64,000 nucleotides of DNA. Source: Streptomyces sp. T12 (GTDB taxonomy: Bacteria > Actinomycetota > Actinomycetes > Streptomycetales > Streptomycetaceae). Both the position numbers and the translations under genes were made by a program. Positions 8,451 to 18,263 of this stretch are shown one piece after another (within the stretch, counting starts at the first letter, position 1; each line of letters begins with the position of its first letter). The notes below the pieces were generated by a model. It saw only the letters and a list, made by a program, of their open reading frames with translations. It was not told where the DNA came from and did not search any database. The stretch is from assembly GCF_028736035.1 (NCBI RefSeq), contig NZ_CP117866.1, forward strand, positions 3,224,001-3,288,000. The letters are read 5' to 3'.

Positions 8451-8797
8451 CCCTGGCACCCGAGACCACCGATCTGAAGGTCCAGCTCAAGCTGGAGGAC
8501 GACTGGTTCACGGTCTGCGACCTGGCCCGGCTGCTCCCCGGCCGCGGTGTGGCTGCCCTTCTCCCCGACGGCCGCCAGGTGGCCCTGTTCCGCGACCGCA
8601 CCGGCGCCCTGTACGCCATCGACAACCGCGACCCCTTCGGCGGCGCGGCGGTCCTCTCCCGCGGCCTGACCGGCACCCACCAGGGCCGCCCGTTCGTGGC
8701 CTCGCCGCTGCTGAAGCAGCGCTTCGACCTGGAGACCGGGCAGTGCCTGGACGACGAGGCGGTGCGGATCGCGGCGTACGAGGTGCGGGCGGCGTAG
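8447..8797 (+). CDS. nirD: Nitrite reductase small subunit
   Basis: A 116-residue NirD subunit with a Rieske-like beta fold (LLPGRGVAALLPDGRQVALF, then YAIDNRDPFGGAAVLSRG). The Rieske Cys/His ligands are absent, as is normal for NirD. It associates with NirB to form the active enzyme. The ATG overlaps the nirB stop (ATGA), indicating translational coupling. Last gene of the operon. Confidence 0.93.
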   Translation: MTLAPETTDLKVQLKLEDDWFTVCDLARLLPGRGVAALLPDGRQVALFRDRTGALYAIDNRDPFGGAAVLSRGLTGTHQGRPFVASPLLKQRFDLETGQCLDDEAVRIAAYEVRAA

Positions 8798-8814
8798 CTC
8801 CATCCGCAGGTTTC

Positions 8815-8832
8815 TTGACTGATCGTTCTTAT
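8815..8832. promoter_or_regulatory. Probable TetR operator upstream of the regulator gene
   Basis: An imperfect dyad around GATC (8821-8824) within ttgactgatcgttctt. It resembles the better palindrome at 9476-9491 before the downstream dehydrogenase, suggesting both are bound by the TetR protein encoded between them. Confidence 0.5.
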
Positions 8833-8851
8833 TGAACCTAGGCTGCGTCAC

Positions 8852-9436
8852 GTGGCCAGGACCAAGGAGTTCGATCCCGAAGCCGCGCTGCAGGCAGCCC
8901 TTGAGCTGTTCTGGCAGCGCGGCTTCGAGGCGACGTCGATGTCCGACCTCGTCGAGCACCTCGGCGTCGGCCGCGCCAGCATCTACGCGACCTTCGGCAA
9001 CAAGCACGAGCTGTATCTGAAGGCGCTGGAGCGCTACGACCGGGCAGGGCTCCCGCCGATCGTGCGGGAGCTGTCCCAGCAGGGGCCCGCACTGCCGGCC
9101 GTCCGGGCGGTCGTACGGCGGTATGCGGCCGAGGCCGCCGACGGGCAACTGCGCCTGAACGGCTGCCTGGTCACCAACACGGCGGCGGAACTCGCCCCGC
9201 ACGACCCGGCCGCGGCCCGGCAGGTGGAGCGCAACTGGGACCAGCTGGAGACCGTGCTGCACTCGGCGCTGGCCCGCGCGCAGGCGCAGGGCGAGTTGCC
9301 GGCCGACCGCGATCCCCTCACCCTGGCGCGCATGCTGCTGGTGCTGCTGCAGGGCCTTCGGGTCGTGGGCAAGGCGTCGCCGGACCCGGCGCGGGTGCGG
9401 GACGCGGCGGAACAGGCCTTGGCGCTGCTCGACTGA
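8852..9436 (+). CDS. TetR/AcrR-family regulator
   Basis: A 194-residue one-component repressor. The N-terminal helix-turn-helix is clear (SMSDLVEHLGVGRASIYATF), followed by GNKHELYLKAL. The all-helical C-terminal ligand domain is without recognisable specificity. The GTG start at 8852 gives the usual spacing before the first helix. Dyads upstream of this gene and of the following SDR gene suggest autoregulation and control of that gene. Confidence 0.88.
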   Translation: MARTKEFDPEAALQAALELFWQRGFEATSMSDLVEHLGVGRASIYATFGNKHELYLKALERYDRAGLPPIVRELSQQGPALPAVRAVVRRYAAEAADGQLRLNGCLVTNTAAELAPHDPAAARQVERNWDQLETVLHSALARAQAQGELPADRDPLTLARMLLVLLQGLRVVGKASPDPARVRDAAEQALALLD

Positions 9437-9475
9437 GACCACCAGGCGGGCGGCGCCTTTTTTCTGCCGCCATAC

Positions 9476-9491
9476 TGAACCGATCGGTCAA
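9476..9491. promoter_or_regulatory. TetR operator-like palindrome before the SDR gene
   Basis: A 10-bp perfect palindrome (accgatcggt, 9479-9488) sits inside a looser 16-bp dyad (tgaaccgatcggtcaa). It is 15 bp upstream of the SDR start codon and resembles the dyad before the TetR gene. Binding by that TetR is inference. Confidence 0.62.
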
Positions 9492-9505
9492 GAAAAGGGG
9501 AGATC

Positions 9506-10270
9506 ATGACCAGCCGCTTCACCGACAGGACCGCCCTCGTCACCGGCGCGGGCTCCGGCATCGGACGGACTATCGCCCTCGCGCTCGCCGCCGAGGGCGC
9601 ACACGTCGTCGTGGCCGGCCGGCGGCGCGAACCACTGGACGAGACGGTCGCCCTGATCGAAGGGGCGGGCGGCAAGGCACTGGCCGTCACGGCGGACGTC
9701 TCCCGCGCCGCCGATCTGCAGGCAGCCGTGGCCGCCACTGTGGACGCCTTCGGCTCCCTCGACGTGGCGGTGAACAACGCCGGCGTCTTCCGCGGCGGCG
9801 CCCCCGTGGCCGACCTCCCCGAGGAGGACTGGCACAGCCAGCTCGCGATCAACGTCACCGGCGTGTTCCTGGCTCTTCAGGCCGAGGTCCGCCAGATGCG
9901 CACCCAGCCGGCCGGCGGCGCGATCGTGAACATCGCCTCCACCTTCGGCGTCCACACCCGCCACCCCGGCGCCGCCGCCTACGCCGCCACCAAGGCCGCG
10001 GTCTCCGTCCTCACCAGGGGCGCCGCCCTCGACCACATCGGCGACGGCATCCGCATCAACGCGGTCAGCCCCGGCGCCGTGGAGACCCCCATGTCGCTGC
10101 ACCCGGGCGAGTCCGAGGCCGACCGAGCCGACCGCGCCCGGGCGACCCTCCCCCTCGGCCGCATCTCGACCACGCAGGAGGTAGCCGCGGCCGTCCTCTA
10201 CCTGGCCTCGGACGACGCCACGTCGGTGGTGGGCGCGGACCTGGTGGTGGACAGCGGAGCGACGGCGTGA
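9506..10270 (+). CDS. SDR-family oxidoreductase
   Basis: A 254-residue classical short-chain dehydrogenase. It has the cofactor motif TGAGSGIGR, the NNAG motif, the catalytic Ser region (NIASTFG) and YAATK carrying Tyr and Lys. RRREP after the second strand suggests NADPH preference. The start at 9506 follows aaaaggggag. It sits 69 bp after the TetR gene with an operator-like palindrome between, so it is the likely target of that regulator. The substrate is unknown. Confidence 0.88.
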   Translation: MTSRFTDRTALVTGAGSGIGRTIALALAAEGAHVVVAGRRREPLDETVALIEGAGGKALAVTADVSRAADLQAAVAATVDAFGSLDVAVNNAGVFRGGAPVADLPEEDWHSQLAINVTGVFLALQAEVRQMRTQPAGGAIVNIASTFGVHTRHPGAAAYAATKAAVSVLTRGAALDHIGDGIRINAVSPGAVETPMSLHPGESEADRADRARATLPLGRISTTQEVAAAVLYLASDDATSVVGADLVVDSGATA

Positions 10271-10284
10271 GGACTCACCCGTGC

Positions 10285-11211
10285 TCACACCTTCAGAGCG
10301 TCGTACGTCACGCCGGTCAGCCGCTCCGATTCCTCCCAAAGCCGTTCACCCGCACGGTCGTTGACCGTCCATGGCGCCCGCCAGGACGGGGCGGGTGAGC
10401 CGCGCCAGTTGGCGAAGGACGGGCCGGTGAAGGAGTCGGGGCGGACCGCGGGGTCGGTGGCCGCGTACAGGACGGGGAGCGCGCCGGCCTCGGCGGGCTG
10501 GGCGAGGACGCGGTTGCCGATCCGCACGAACCACTCGCCGACCCGGCGCCCCTCCATGCGCGGCCCCTCGGTCTGCAGATTGGTGTCCGCGTACCCCGGA
10601 TGGGCGGCGGCCGCCACCACGTCCGCCCCCTGCACCGCCAGCCTGCGCGCCAGCTCGTGCGTGAAGAGCAGGTTGGCGGTCTTGGAACGGCCGTAGGCGA
10701 CCCAACGCCGGTAGCGGCGCTCGCTGTTGAGGTCGTCGATGTCGATGTTGGACAGCGCGTGCAAGGAACTGGCCACGGTCACCACCCGCGCGCCCGGCGT
10801 GCCGAGCAACGCGGGCAGCAGCAGACCGGTCAGCGCGAAGTGCCCGAGGTGGTTGACCCCGAACTGCGTCTCGAAGCCGTCCACCGTCGTGCCGTACGGC
10901 AACGCCATCACCCCGGCGTTGTTCACGAGCAGGTCGAGCCGGTCGTACGGCCATGTCGCAGCGAACTCCCGCACGGAGCCGAGATCCCCGAGATCCAGCC
11001 GCTTCAACTCGACCTGCGCGCCCGGCACTTCACCGACCAGCCGGACCCCGGCCGCCGTCCCGCGCGCCTCGCTCCGGCAGGCGAGCACCACCCGGGCACC
11101 CTTGCGCGCCAGCTCGCGCGCGGTGGCGTACCCGAGTCCGCTGTTGGCCCCGGTGACGACGGCGACGCGGCCGCTCTGGTCGGGGATGTCGTGCGCGGTC
11201 CAGCCGGACAT
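10285..11211 (-). CDS. SDR-family oxidoreductase (retinol dehydrogenase-like)
   Basis: A 308-residue short-chain dehydrogenase of the longer WWOX/retinol dehydrogenase-like group. It shows TGANSGLGYATA, NNAGVM and the catalytic YGRSKTANLLF. The start at 11211 is set by a strong ribosome site (ggaaggag); longer upstream frames have no support. It is convergent with the preceding SDR with only 14 bp between the stops. The substrate is unknown. Confidence 0.88.
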   Translation of the reverse strand: MSGWTAHDIPDQSGRVAVVTGANSGLGYATARELARKGARVVLACRSEARGTAAGVRLVGEVPGAQVELKRLDLGDLGSVREFAATWPYDRLDLLVNNAGVMALPYGTTVDGFETQFGVNHLGHFALTGLLLPALLGTPGARVVTVASSLHALSNIDIDDLNSERRYRRWVAYGRSKTANLLFTHELARRLAVQGADVVAAAAHPGYADTNLQTEGPRMEGRRVGEWFVRIGNRVLAQPAEAGALPVLYAATDPAVRPDSFTGPSFANWRGSPAPSWRAPWTVNDRAGERLWEESERLTGVTYDALKV

Positions 11212-11406
11212 GACGGAACTCCTTCCGCGGGCAGGTCCGGGCCCAGGTACCTCATCAGACTGCGCCGAAACGGCTGCCGGGGCCAGTTCGGCAGCCTTTG
11301 GGATACGCGCGGTGTGAGGGCCTCGCGGACATGACAGGGAACAGGGCACAGGCGTTCTTCGAACGGCACTAGCATCGCTCTCCCTAAGTCTGTGACGGCA
11401 TACGCG

Positions 11407-11472
11407 ATGCGGGGGATGCACGGCGTGTCTGTGGTGGAGCTGCCGGTCGGTGTCGGCGAGGTGGACGTATGA
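11407..11472 (+). CDS. 21-codon ORF overlapping the trypsin-STAND start
   Basis: A 21-residue frame ending SVVELPVGVGEVDV whose stop overlaps the start of the trypsin-STAND gene (ATGA). The sequence resembles the beginning of the small trypsin-co-occurring (trypco-type) proteins often found just upstream of trypsin-STAND genes, as if most of that gene were lost. It may instead be a leader that couples translation. There is no clear ribosome site. The similarity is from memory and weak. Confidence 0.3.
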   Translation: MRGMHGVSVVELPVGVGEVDV

Positions 11473-14400
11473 CCGCGCCGGGAGAGGCAGTCGGGCCCAG
11501 GGCGCTCGACGGTGCCGTGCTGCGGGTCCGGGACGAGGTGGGGTTACCCGTCGGGGCGGGCTTCCTGGTCACCGGTGACCTGGCCTTCACCTGTGCCCAT
11601 GTGGTCACCGCCGCCCTCGGCGCCCCGGAGGGCCGGCCCCCGAAGACAGCGCGGATCCAGGTCGACCTGCCGTTGAGCGGCACGTCGGCGTCGGTGACGG
11701 CGCGGGTCGAGGAGTGGTCCGACGAGCAGGACATCGCGGTCCTGCGGTTGGACGAGCCGCTGCCCGGCGCCCGGCCCGTGCGTCTCGTCCGGGCGGACGA
11801 GGTGTGGCACCACCCGATCGCCGCCTTCGGCTTTCCGGCCGGGCGGGACAACGGAGTGTGGCACTCGGGACGCCTCCTCGGCCGGCAGGGCGACGGTTGG
11901 ATCCAGACCGAGATGACGTCCCGCAACGGCTACCGGATCGCACCCGGGTTCAGCGGCGGCCCCGTCTGGGACGAGCAACTGGTCGGCGTGGTCGGCATGG
12001 TGGTGGTGGCCGAGGCCAAGGATCCGGCCGCCGCCTATCTCGTCTCGGCCGACCAACTGCTCGCATCCCGGCCCGAGTTGGCACGCCTCGCCGTACCGGA
12101 GTCGCCGTTCCACCCCCTGGCCGCCTTCGGCGAGACCGACGCGAGGTTCTTCTTCGGCCGGGAGCGTGAGGCCTCCGAGGTGGCCGACCTGGTGCGCAGG
12201 CACAAGGCGGTCACCCTGGTCGGCCCCTCCGGCTCCGGCAAGTCCTCGCTGGCCGGGGCGGGCGTCATCCCCCGCCTGCGTCAGGAGGGTTACGAAGCCG
12301 TCGTCCTGCGGCCGACCTCCTCCTACGGCACCCCGCTGACCGCCCTCGCCGCAGCTCTGCTGCCGCTGCTCGAACCTGGACCTGCCCGAGGTGACCCGCC
12401 TGGAGAGGATCCAGCAGCTGGCCGGCCTCCTCGGGTCCGACGGGGCACCCGGCCTGCACGGGGTCGTGACCCGCGTCCTGGAGCGGACGGACAGCCGACG
12501 CCTGCTGCTCGTGATCGACCAGTGCGAGGAGGCGCTCACCGCCGCGTCGGCCGACGTCGCGGCGCTGACGGACGTCCTCTCCGTCGAGAACCTGCCCGAG
12601 TCGTTACGCATCCTGATCACGTTGCGCGCCGACTTCCTGGAACCCGCGCTGGCCGCTCCCTGGCTCGGCCCGCTCGTCGGCCACCGCATCCACGCGCTGC
12701 GCCCCATGAACCGCGAGCAGCTGCGTGAGGTGATCACCGCGCCGATCGCCGCCACTCCGAACGTGACGTACGACGAGGGGCTGGACGACCGGATCCTGAA
12801 GGACACCGGTGACGCGCCTGGAGCCCTGCCGCTGCTCGTCATGGCCCTGGACCTGCTGTGGCGCGAGCAGACCGTGCACGGGCGGCTGACGTACGAGGCG
12901 TACGAGCGGATCGAAGGGGTGACCGGCGCCCTCAGCCGCGAGGCGGAGAGAGCCTGGGCGAACACCGTGACGGAGGCGGACGAGCCGAACGCCCGGCGCC
13001 TGTTCACCCGCCTGGTTCAGATCCCGGTGGCGGGGTCCGGCGCGGTCGCCCGCAGACCCGCCGCCCGCTCCGAATTCGCCCCCGCCGAATGGGAGATCGC
13101 CCAGCGTCTCGCCGCCACCCGGCTGCTGGTCACCGGCCAGGGGGATACCGTCGAGCTCGCTCATGAGGCGCTGATCACCGGCTGGCCGAAGCTGGCCGCA
13201 TGGGTGGCCGAGGACCACGAGTTCCTCGCCTGGCGCGAGACCGTGCGACTAGACCTGGACCGCTGGCGCGGCGCCGGCGAACCGGCCGAACTGCTGCCCA
13301 GCGCCGTGGCCCTGGCCACGGCACAACGCTGGCTCACCGAACGCGCCGACGACATCGGCGACGCCGAGCGGGACTTCCTGGAACGGGGCCACCGCCGACG
13401 CAGGTCAGCCGTCCGGCGCCGGCGGGGGCTGTTCTCGGCGATCGGGCTCATCACGGCCGCGGCCCTCGTCCTGGGGGCACTGTTCTTCTACCAGCGCGCG
13501 GTCAGCGAGGAACAGGAAGCTGCGGCCAACTCCCGGGCGTTGGCGAGCATCTCGACCGACCAGCGGCTCCAGGACCCGGCCTTGGCGATCCAGCTGGCGC
13601 TCGCGGCCTACCGCACGTCGCCGACGGACGAGGCGAAGAACGCGCTGCTGCGGTACTACGCCCAGTACCGGTCGGCCTCGCGCATCCTGTCCGGCACGCT
13701 GGGCGCCGTGGAGGACTTCCGGGCGAGCGAGGACGGCGACGTGATGCTGGCCCGCACCGACACGGGCAGGGCGACGCTCTTCGTCCACGCGATGGGCGGA
13801 ACGGTACGCACAGAGCAGCTGAACGGGCCGCCGTACGTCGTGTATCCGCTGGTCTCGGGTGACGGCGGCCGGGTCGGCTACATGGCGGGCCGCTCGCTCG
13901 TCTGGTACGACGTGCGCCCGGGGGGACACTCCCTGGCGGGCGACCACCACCAGTTGCCCGTCGAGGGGCCGGAGTTCGAAGCCGGCACGACCGACTCGGA
14001 GTTCGCCCAACTGTCTGCGGACGGGCGGCTGTTGGCGGCGGCCGGCGGGACGAGCGTGGCGTGGTGGGATGTGGACCGGCGCGCCTTCGGCGGCAGGATT
14101 ACCGTGCCCCAGGCACGGGGCGGTCAGTTGAAGCGCCTGTGGTTCGGGCCGGACGACGACACGCTCATCGCGCTCGCCGTGATGGCCGACGCCAAGCAAC
14201 GGCTGCTGGTCATCGATCGCCGTACCGGCAGCGTCCGGGTCCTCGCCGACTCGTTCGAGGAGGCCGTGGTCTCGGGGGACGGCAGCTCCGCGGTGACCTG
14301 CCGTTCCGAGCAAGGCGGCGACCGTACCGCCGTCTACACGGGGGTGCGGACATCCGACGGCAGCAGGCTGGGGCAGTTCGTGAACGTGGACAGCTCCCTG

Positions 14401-15687
14401 TGCACGCCGATCGCCCTCGGTCCGGGTGGCCGCTATCTCGCGCTTGGTTCCGGCACCAGGAAACTCGTCGATCTACGGCTGTCCATGGTCACGGCGACGT
14501 TCCGCGAACCGGACGAGAGCGGGGCGAAACTGCTTTCGTACGCGAGGCTCGTGGGCGAAGGCTCGAAGCTACTGCTCGTCACCGGGAACAGCACGGGGAT
14601 CTTCTGCGCCGAGGTGGCCACCTCGCCGGCGCAGGACATGCACCGGGTCGACCTGACGCCCGACGGCCGGAGGGTGGTCGCCCTGCCCAGCGGCGGGGAG
14701 TCGATACAGCTCCGGACCGTGGGCACCAGCAGCGAAGTGATCGCTCAGGCGCCACGGATCAAGCCCTACTGGGAGGGCGAGGACCTGACCGTCTTCACCA
14801 AGGACGGCACCCTGCTCGCCGAGCGCGCAGGCGTGAACAAGGTGGCGGTGCGCGACGCGAAGTCGCTCCGGCAGGTGTCCGTGGTCACGACCGTCATGCC
14901 GCCCGAGCCCGTGAGCGACGGACACCAGCCGTTGCTCGACTACTTCTTCGACCACACCGGCCGCCTCGTCACGGCCACCGGGACGATGATCCAGCGATGG
15001 GACAGCAGAACGGGCCGCGCCGTCGACGACTATGACCTGAACGCCCTGGGGCGCGTGGTGACGGAACAGGACGTCACCCGCCGAAACATCAAGGTCTCCT
15101 CCTACCCAGCCGCGGACCGGGTGTCCGTCGTCGTCACCGGCGACCCGTATCTGCGGGTCATCGATCTGCCCAGCGGGCGCCAGACGGTCCGGTACGACAC
15201 GAACCACAACGACAACATCGCCGCGACCTTCGACCCGAGCGGCGAGCACTTCGCCCTGCTGCGCCGCAGCCGGAACATCGAATTGTGGGACACCGACCCG
15301 CTGGGCAGGAAGATCGGCCCCCTGCCGAGCTTCGACTTCCCCGCCGCCGCCGGCTTCGTGACCGGCGAGGGACGCTACATGCTGGCCGCCAACAACAAGA
15401 TCCGGATCTACCGGCTCGGCAAGCGGAGCTACGAGGCATCACTCGATCTCGGGCCGTACAGCGAAAGAAACGTCGAGACGCCGAAGTACTACTTCCTGGA
15501 CGCCACCCCCGACGGCGAGACCCTGCTCTACTACCGTGCCGGCGTCTCCAGCGTCATCTACCCGTTGTCGCTACGGCCCGACAGCTGGGCCGACGCGCTC
15601 TGCCGGGTGCTCGGCGGCCGTGACCTCACCCGGGCGGAACGCGACAGCCAGCCCGTCCCCGTCCCCTCCGAGCCCGTCTGCCCCTGA
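11469..15687 (+). pseudogene. Trypsin-like protease / nSTAND NTPase / beta-propeller protein, frameshifted
   Basis: One gene of about 1,405 codons split by a frameshift near 12378. Up to there one frame encodes a trypsin-like protease with a full triad (His in FTCAHVV, Asp in DEQDIAVL, Ser in GFSGGPVWD) and a P-loop (GPSGSGKSSLAGAG). From 12379 the next frame continues the NTPase with Walker B (LLLVIDQCEEAL), helical regions, a membrane segment (LFSAIGLITAAALVLGALFF) and a WD40-like propeller to 15687. Removing one G at 12378-12379 restores LEPDLPEVTRLERI across the join. STAND proteins act as signal-triggered switches and protease-STAND fusions are known in bacterial conflict systems. The break may be a natural lesion or an assembly error. 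Confidence 0.85.
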
Positions 15688-15716
15688 CCGGCCGGCTCGG
15701 AGGGTGGCGGCGGCAC

Positions 15717-17468
15717 TCACCCCACCAGCGGCGGCCGCTGCGCATAGTCGTCGTACCCTCGCCCGTACTCGTCGGACAGCGGCCGTGTGTCCAGGTAGAA
15801 CCACTCGGCGCCGGGGCCCGGCAGCGGGGCCGACTCGACGTTGGCCGGGGGCGCGGGCGCGGGCGCGGCGGCGGCAGGTACCTCCGTCTTCGCCGGCCCC
15901 GGCATCAGCAGCTCCACGCGCAGCCCCAGCCCCCGCTGTTGCGCGGTGAACTCCTCGACCTGGTTGCGGCAGGCGTGGTCCAGATGGGTCACGCCGGTCA
16001 GGTCCAGGCGGATGCGGGGCCTGCCCGAGGCCGCCGCGGACTCCAGGGCCTCGATGACCTGCGGGAGCCGTAGGAAGGTCGCATTGCCGGCCATGACGAC
16101 CTTCGCGGTGTCGTCCTCGATGTGCTGTCGGATCACCGTCTGCGACATGCGCAGGGCGGCCAGCACGATCCCGGCGGCCAACCCGACGAGGACACCCTCC
16201 AGCAGCGCCGTCGCCACGATGACCAGCGTCGTCACCGTCATCACCACGAACTCGCCCCGGTCCTGCCGCCACATCTTCGGGAACTCCTCCGGCGCGAACA
16301 GCTTCCAGCCGCTGTGCACGAGGACACCCGCGAGCACCGAGATCGGAATCAGGGCGAGGACCTGCGGCAGCAGGAGGGCGAAGGCGAGAAGCCACAGGCC
16401 GTGCAGGGTGCGGGAGATGCGGGTCTTCGCACCGGCCTGGACGTTGGCCGAGCTACGGGCGACGACCGCGGTGATCGGGAGGGCGCCGAGGATGCCCGCG
16501 ACGGTGTTGCCGGCGCCCTGGGCGATGAGTTCGGTGTTGTAGCGGGTGCGCGGGCCGCTGTGCATACGGTCCACGGCGGCCGCGGTGAACAGGCTCTCCG
16601 CCGAGGCGATCACCGTGAAGGTGAGGATGGAGGTGAGGATCGCGGGCTCCGCGAGGCCCGCGAACTGCTCGGCCCCCGGCACCTGCACAGACGCCAGCAG
16701 ATTGCCGACCTGGAGCGTCTTCACGTCCACGCCGGGCAGCGCGGCGACCGCGATGCCGATACCGACCGCGACCAGCGCGGCCGGGACCTTCTTCGCCGGG
16801 CCCGGCACCTTCTTCCACAGGAAGCTCAAGCCGATCGTGGCGGCGCCGAGCAGCGTGGCGATCATCGCCTGCGAGTCGGTCAGGATGTCGGCGAACAGGC
16901 CCGGTATCCCGGCCATGTTCTCGATCGGCGTGCCGGGGGCCTTGGCGTCGGCCATCGGGTAGGCCTGGCTGAACATCAGCGGCAGCCCGATGCCGGCCAG
17001 CATCCCCTGGACCACCGCGAGGGAGATCGCCTGGAACATCCGCCCGAGGCGTACGACACCGAGGACGATCTGCAGGATGCCCGAGAACAGGACGATCACG
17101 CCGAGCATCGCCACGCCGTGCTCCAGCACCGTCTCCGCGACCAGCGCCGCGAGCCCGGCGGCCGGCCCGCTGACCTGCAGCGTGCTGCCCCGGACCACTC
17201 CGACGACCAGGCCGCCGATCACCCCGGAGATGATCCCGAGCTCGGCGGGGACACCGGAGGCGACGGCCACGCCAATGCACAGGGGCAGGGCGACGAGGAA
17301 GACGACGAGGGAGGCGGTGATCTCGTTGGCGAGGTCGGGCTTGGCGCCCCCGGTTTTCGGTGACGTCGCGCCGCCCCACTTCGGCGCGCCGCCCTTCTCC
17401 TGCACGCCGCCCTTCTTCAGCGCGCTGCCCTTGCTGCGCGTACGCCCGCGCGCATGCGCCCCGCTCAT
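15717..17468 (-). CDS. SulP-family anion transporter with STAS domain
   Basis: A 583-residue SulP (SLC26-like) permease. After a Lys/Gly-repeat cytoplasmic N-terminus (KKGG, EKGG, PKWGG units) come about 11-12 membrane segments starting at NEITASLVVFLVALPLCIG. A C-terminal STAS domain (IRLDLTGVTHLDHACRNQVEE) and a Pro/Ala-rich tail follow. The start at 17468 overlaps the carbonic anhydrase stop by 4 bp, so the two are coupled. Such pairs support bicarbonate uptake, making bicarbonate the favoured substrate over sulfate; this is inference from context. Confidence 0.88.
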   Translation of the reverse strand: MSGAHARGRTRSKGSALKKGGVQEKGGAPKWGGATSPKTGGAKPDLANEITASLVVFLVALPLCIGVAVASGVPAELGIISGVIGGLVVGVVRGSTLQVSGPAAGLAALVAETVLEHGVAMLGVIVLFSGILQIVLGVVRLGRMFQAISLAVVQGMLAGIGLPLMFSQAYPMADAKAPGTPIENMAGIPGLFADILTDSQAMIATLLGAATIGLSFLWKKVPGPAKKVPAALVAVGIGIAVAALPGVDVKTLQVGNLLASVQVPGAEQFAGLAEPAILTSILTFTVIASAESLFTAAAVDRMHSGPRTRYNTELIAQGAGNTVAGILGALPITAVVARSSANVQAGAKTRISRTLHGLWLLAFALLLPQVLALIPISVLAGVLVHSGWKLFAPEEFPKMWRQDRGEFVVMTVTTLVIVATALLEGVLVGLAAGIVLAALRMSQTVIRQHIEDDTAKVVMAGNATFLRLPQVIEALESAAASGRPRIRLDLTGVTHLDHACRNQVEEFTAQQRGLGLRVELLMPGPAKTEVPAAAAPAPAPPANVESAPLPGPGAEWFYLDTRPLSDEYGRGYDDYAQRPPLVG

Positions 17469-18070
17469 CCGGTATGCACCCGGAACCGACCGTCCCCCTC
17501 CAGCTCGTGCACCTGCCCGGTGTCGACCTCGTAGTACCAGCCGTGCAGCCGCAGCCGCCCCCCGTCCAGCCGTTGCCGCACCACCGGGTAAGTCCGCAGT
17601 ACGGCAAGCTGGTTGACGACATTGCCCTGCGCCACGTCCGGCAGCGACGGGTCGTCGGAGGCGGTCGTGAGGACCGGTGCCAGTTCGGGGCGGGCCAGCT
17701 GCAGCCAGGCGTCCACGCCCGGCAGCGCGGACAGGTCGTCGCCGGACTTCAGCGCCCCCATCGCGCCGCAGTGTGAGTGACCGCACACGATGATGTCCTG
17801 AACCCCGAGCACCTCCAGTGCGTACTCGATGGTGGCGGCCTCCCCGGACGCACCGGGGCTCCCGTACGGCGCCACGATATTGCCCGCGTTGCGCAGCTCG
17901 AATATCTCTCCGGGCCGTGCGCCGGTAATCAGGGCGGGTATGACCCGCGAGTCCGAGCAGGTAATGAAGAGCGCCTCGGGATATTGCCCCTCGGCCAGTT
18001 TTCGGTATTCACCGCTCTCGAAATCCACCCGACGCCTGAACGATCGGGCACGCTCCAGCAACGCCTTCAA
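17465..18070 (-). CDS. Beta-class carbonic anhydrase
   Basis: A 201-residue beta-carbonic anhydrase interconverting CO2 and bicarbonate. Zinc ligands are visible as Cys in CSDSR (with the Asp-Arg dyad) and His/Cys in CGHSHCGAM. The TTG start at 18070 is chosen because gaggagg lies 5 nt upstream. The longer frame to 18187 adds an atypical hydrophobic N-terminus without a ribosome site. It is the first gene of a two-gene unit with the SulP transporter (ATGA overlap), fitting a shared role in inorganic carbon handling. Confidence 0.92.
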   Translation of the reverse strand: MKALLERARSFRRRVDFESGEYRKLAEGQYPEALFITCSDSRVIPALITGARPGEIFELRNAGNIVAPYGSPGASGEAATIEYALEVLGVQDIIVCGHSHCGAMGALKSGDDLSALPGVDAWLQLARPELAPVLTTASDDPSLPDVAQGNVVNQLAVLRTYPVVRQRLDGGRLRLHGWYYEVDTGQVHELEGDGRFRVHTG

Positions 18071-18263
18071 CGATGCCTCCTCAGCTGGGAGTTCGGCCAG
18101 TTGAACAGCACCGTAGAGGAGCTCACACCAGAGGAAGGTTAAGTGAAAGCCAGAGCGAGTCCAGTAATTGGACATTCTTTGCCGCAACGCCCCGCAAGCG
18201 CTTGTCTCTTGTAGCGTGTCGACGTCAGGGCAGAGAATGCAAATTCACGGAGAGACAGGACGC

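Noticed and set aside
5685..8459. 924-codon open frame on the minus strand across nirB
   Set aside because: It is the antisense shadow of nirB, produced by GC-rich third positions; the plus strand carries all NirB motifs.
8447..8797. Loss of Rieske ligands in the nitrite reductase small subunit
   Set aside because: NirD proteins normally lack the Rieske Cys/His ligands, so this is not an anomaly.
12360..12400. Programmed ribosomal frameshift in the trypsin-STAND gene
   Set aside because: No slippery heptamer, homopolymer run or downstream pseudoknot is evident; a one-base lesion or sequence error explains it more simply.
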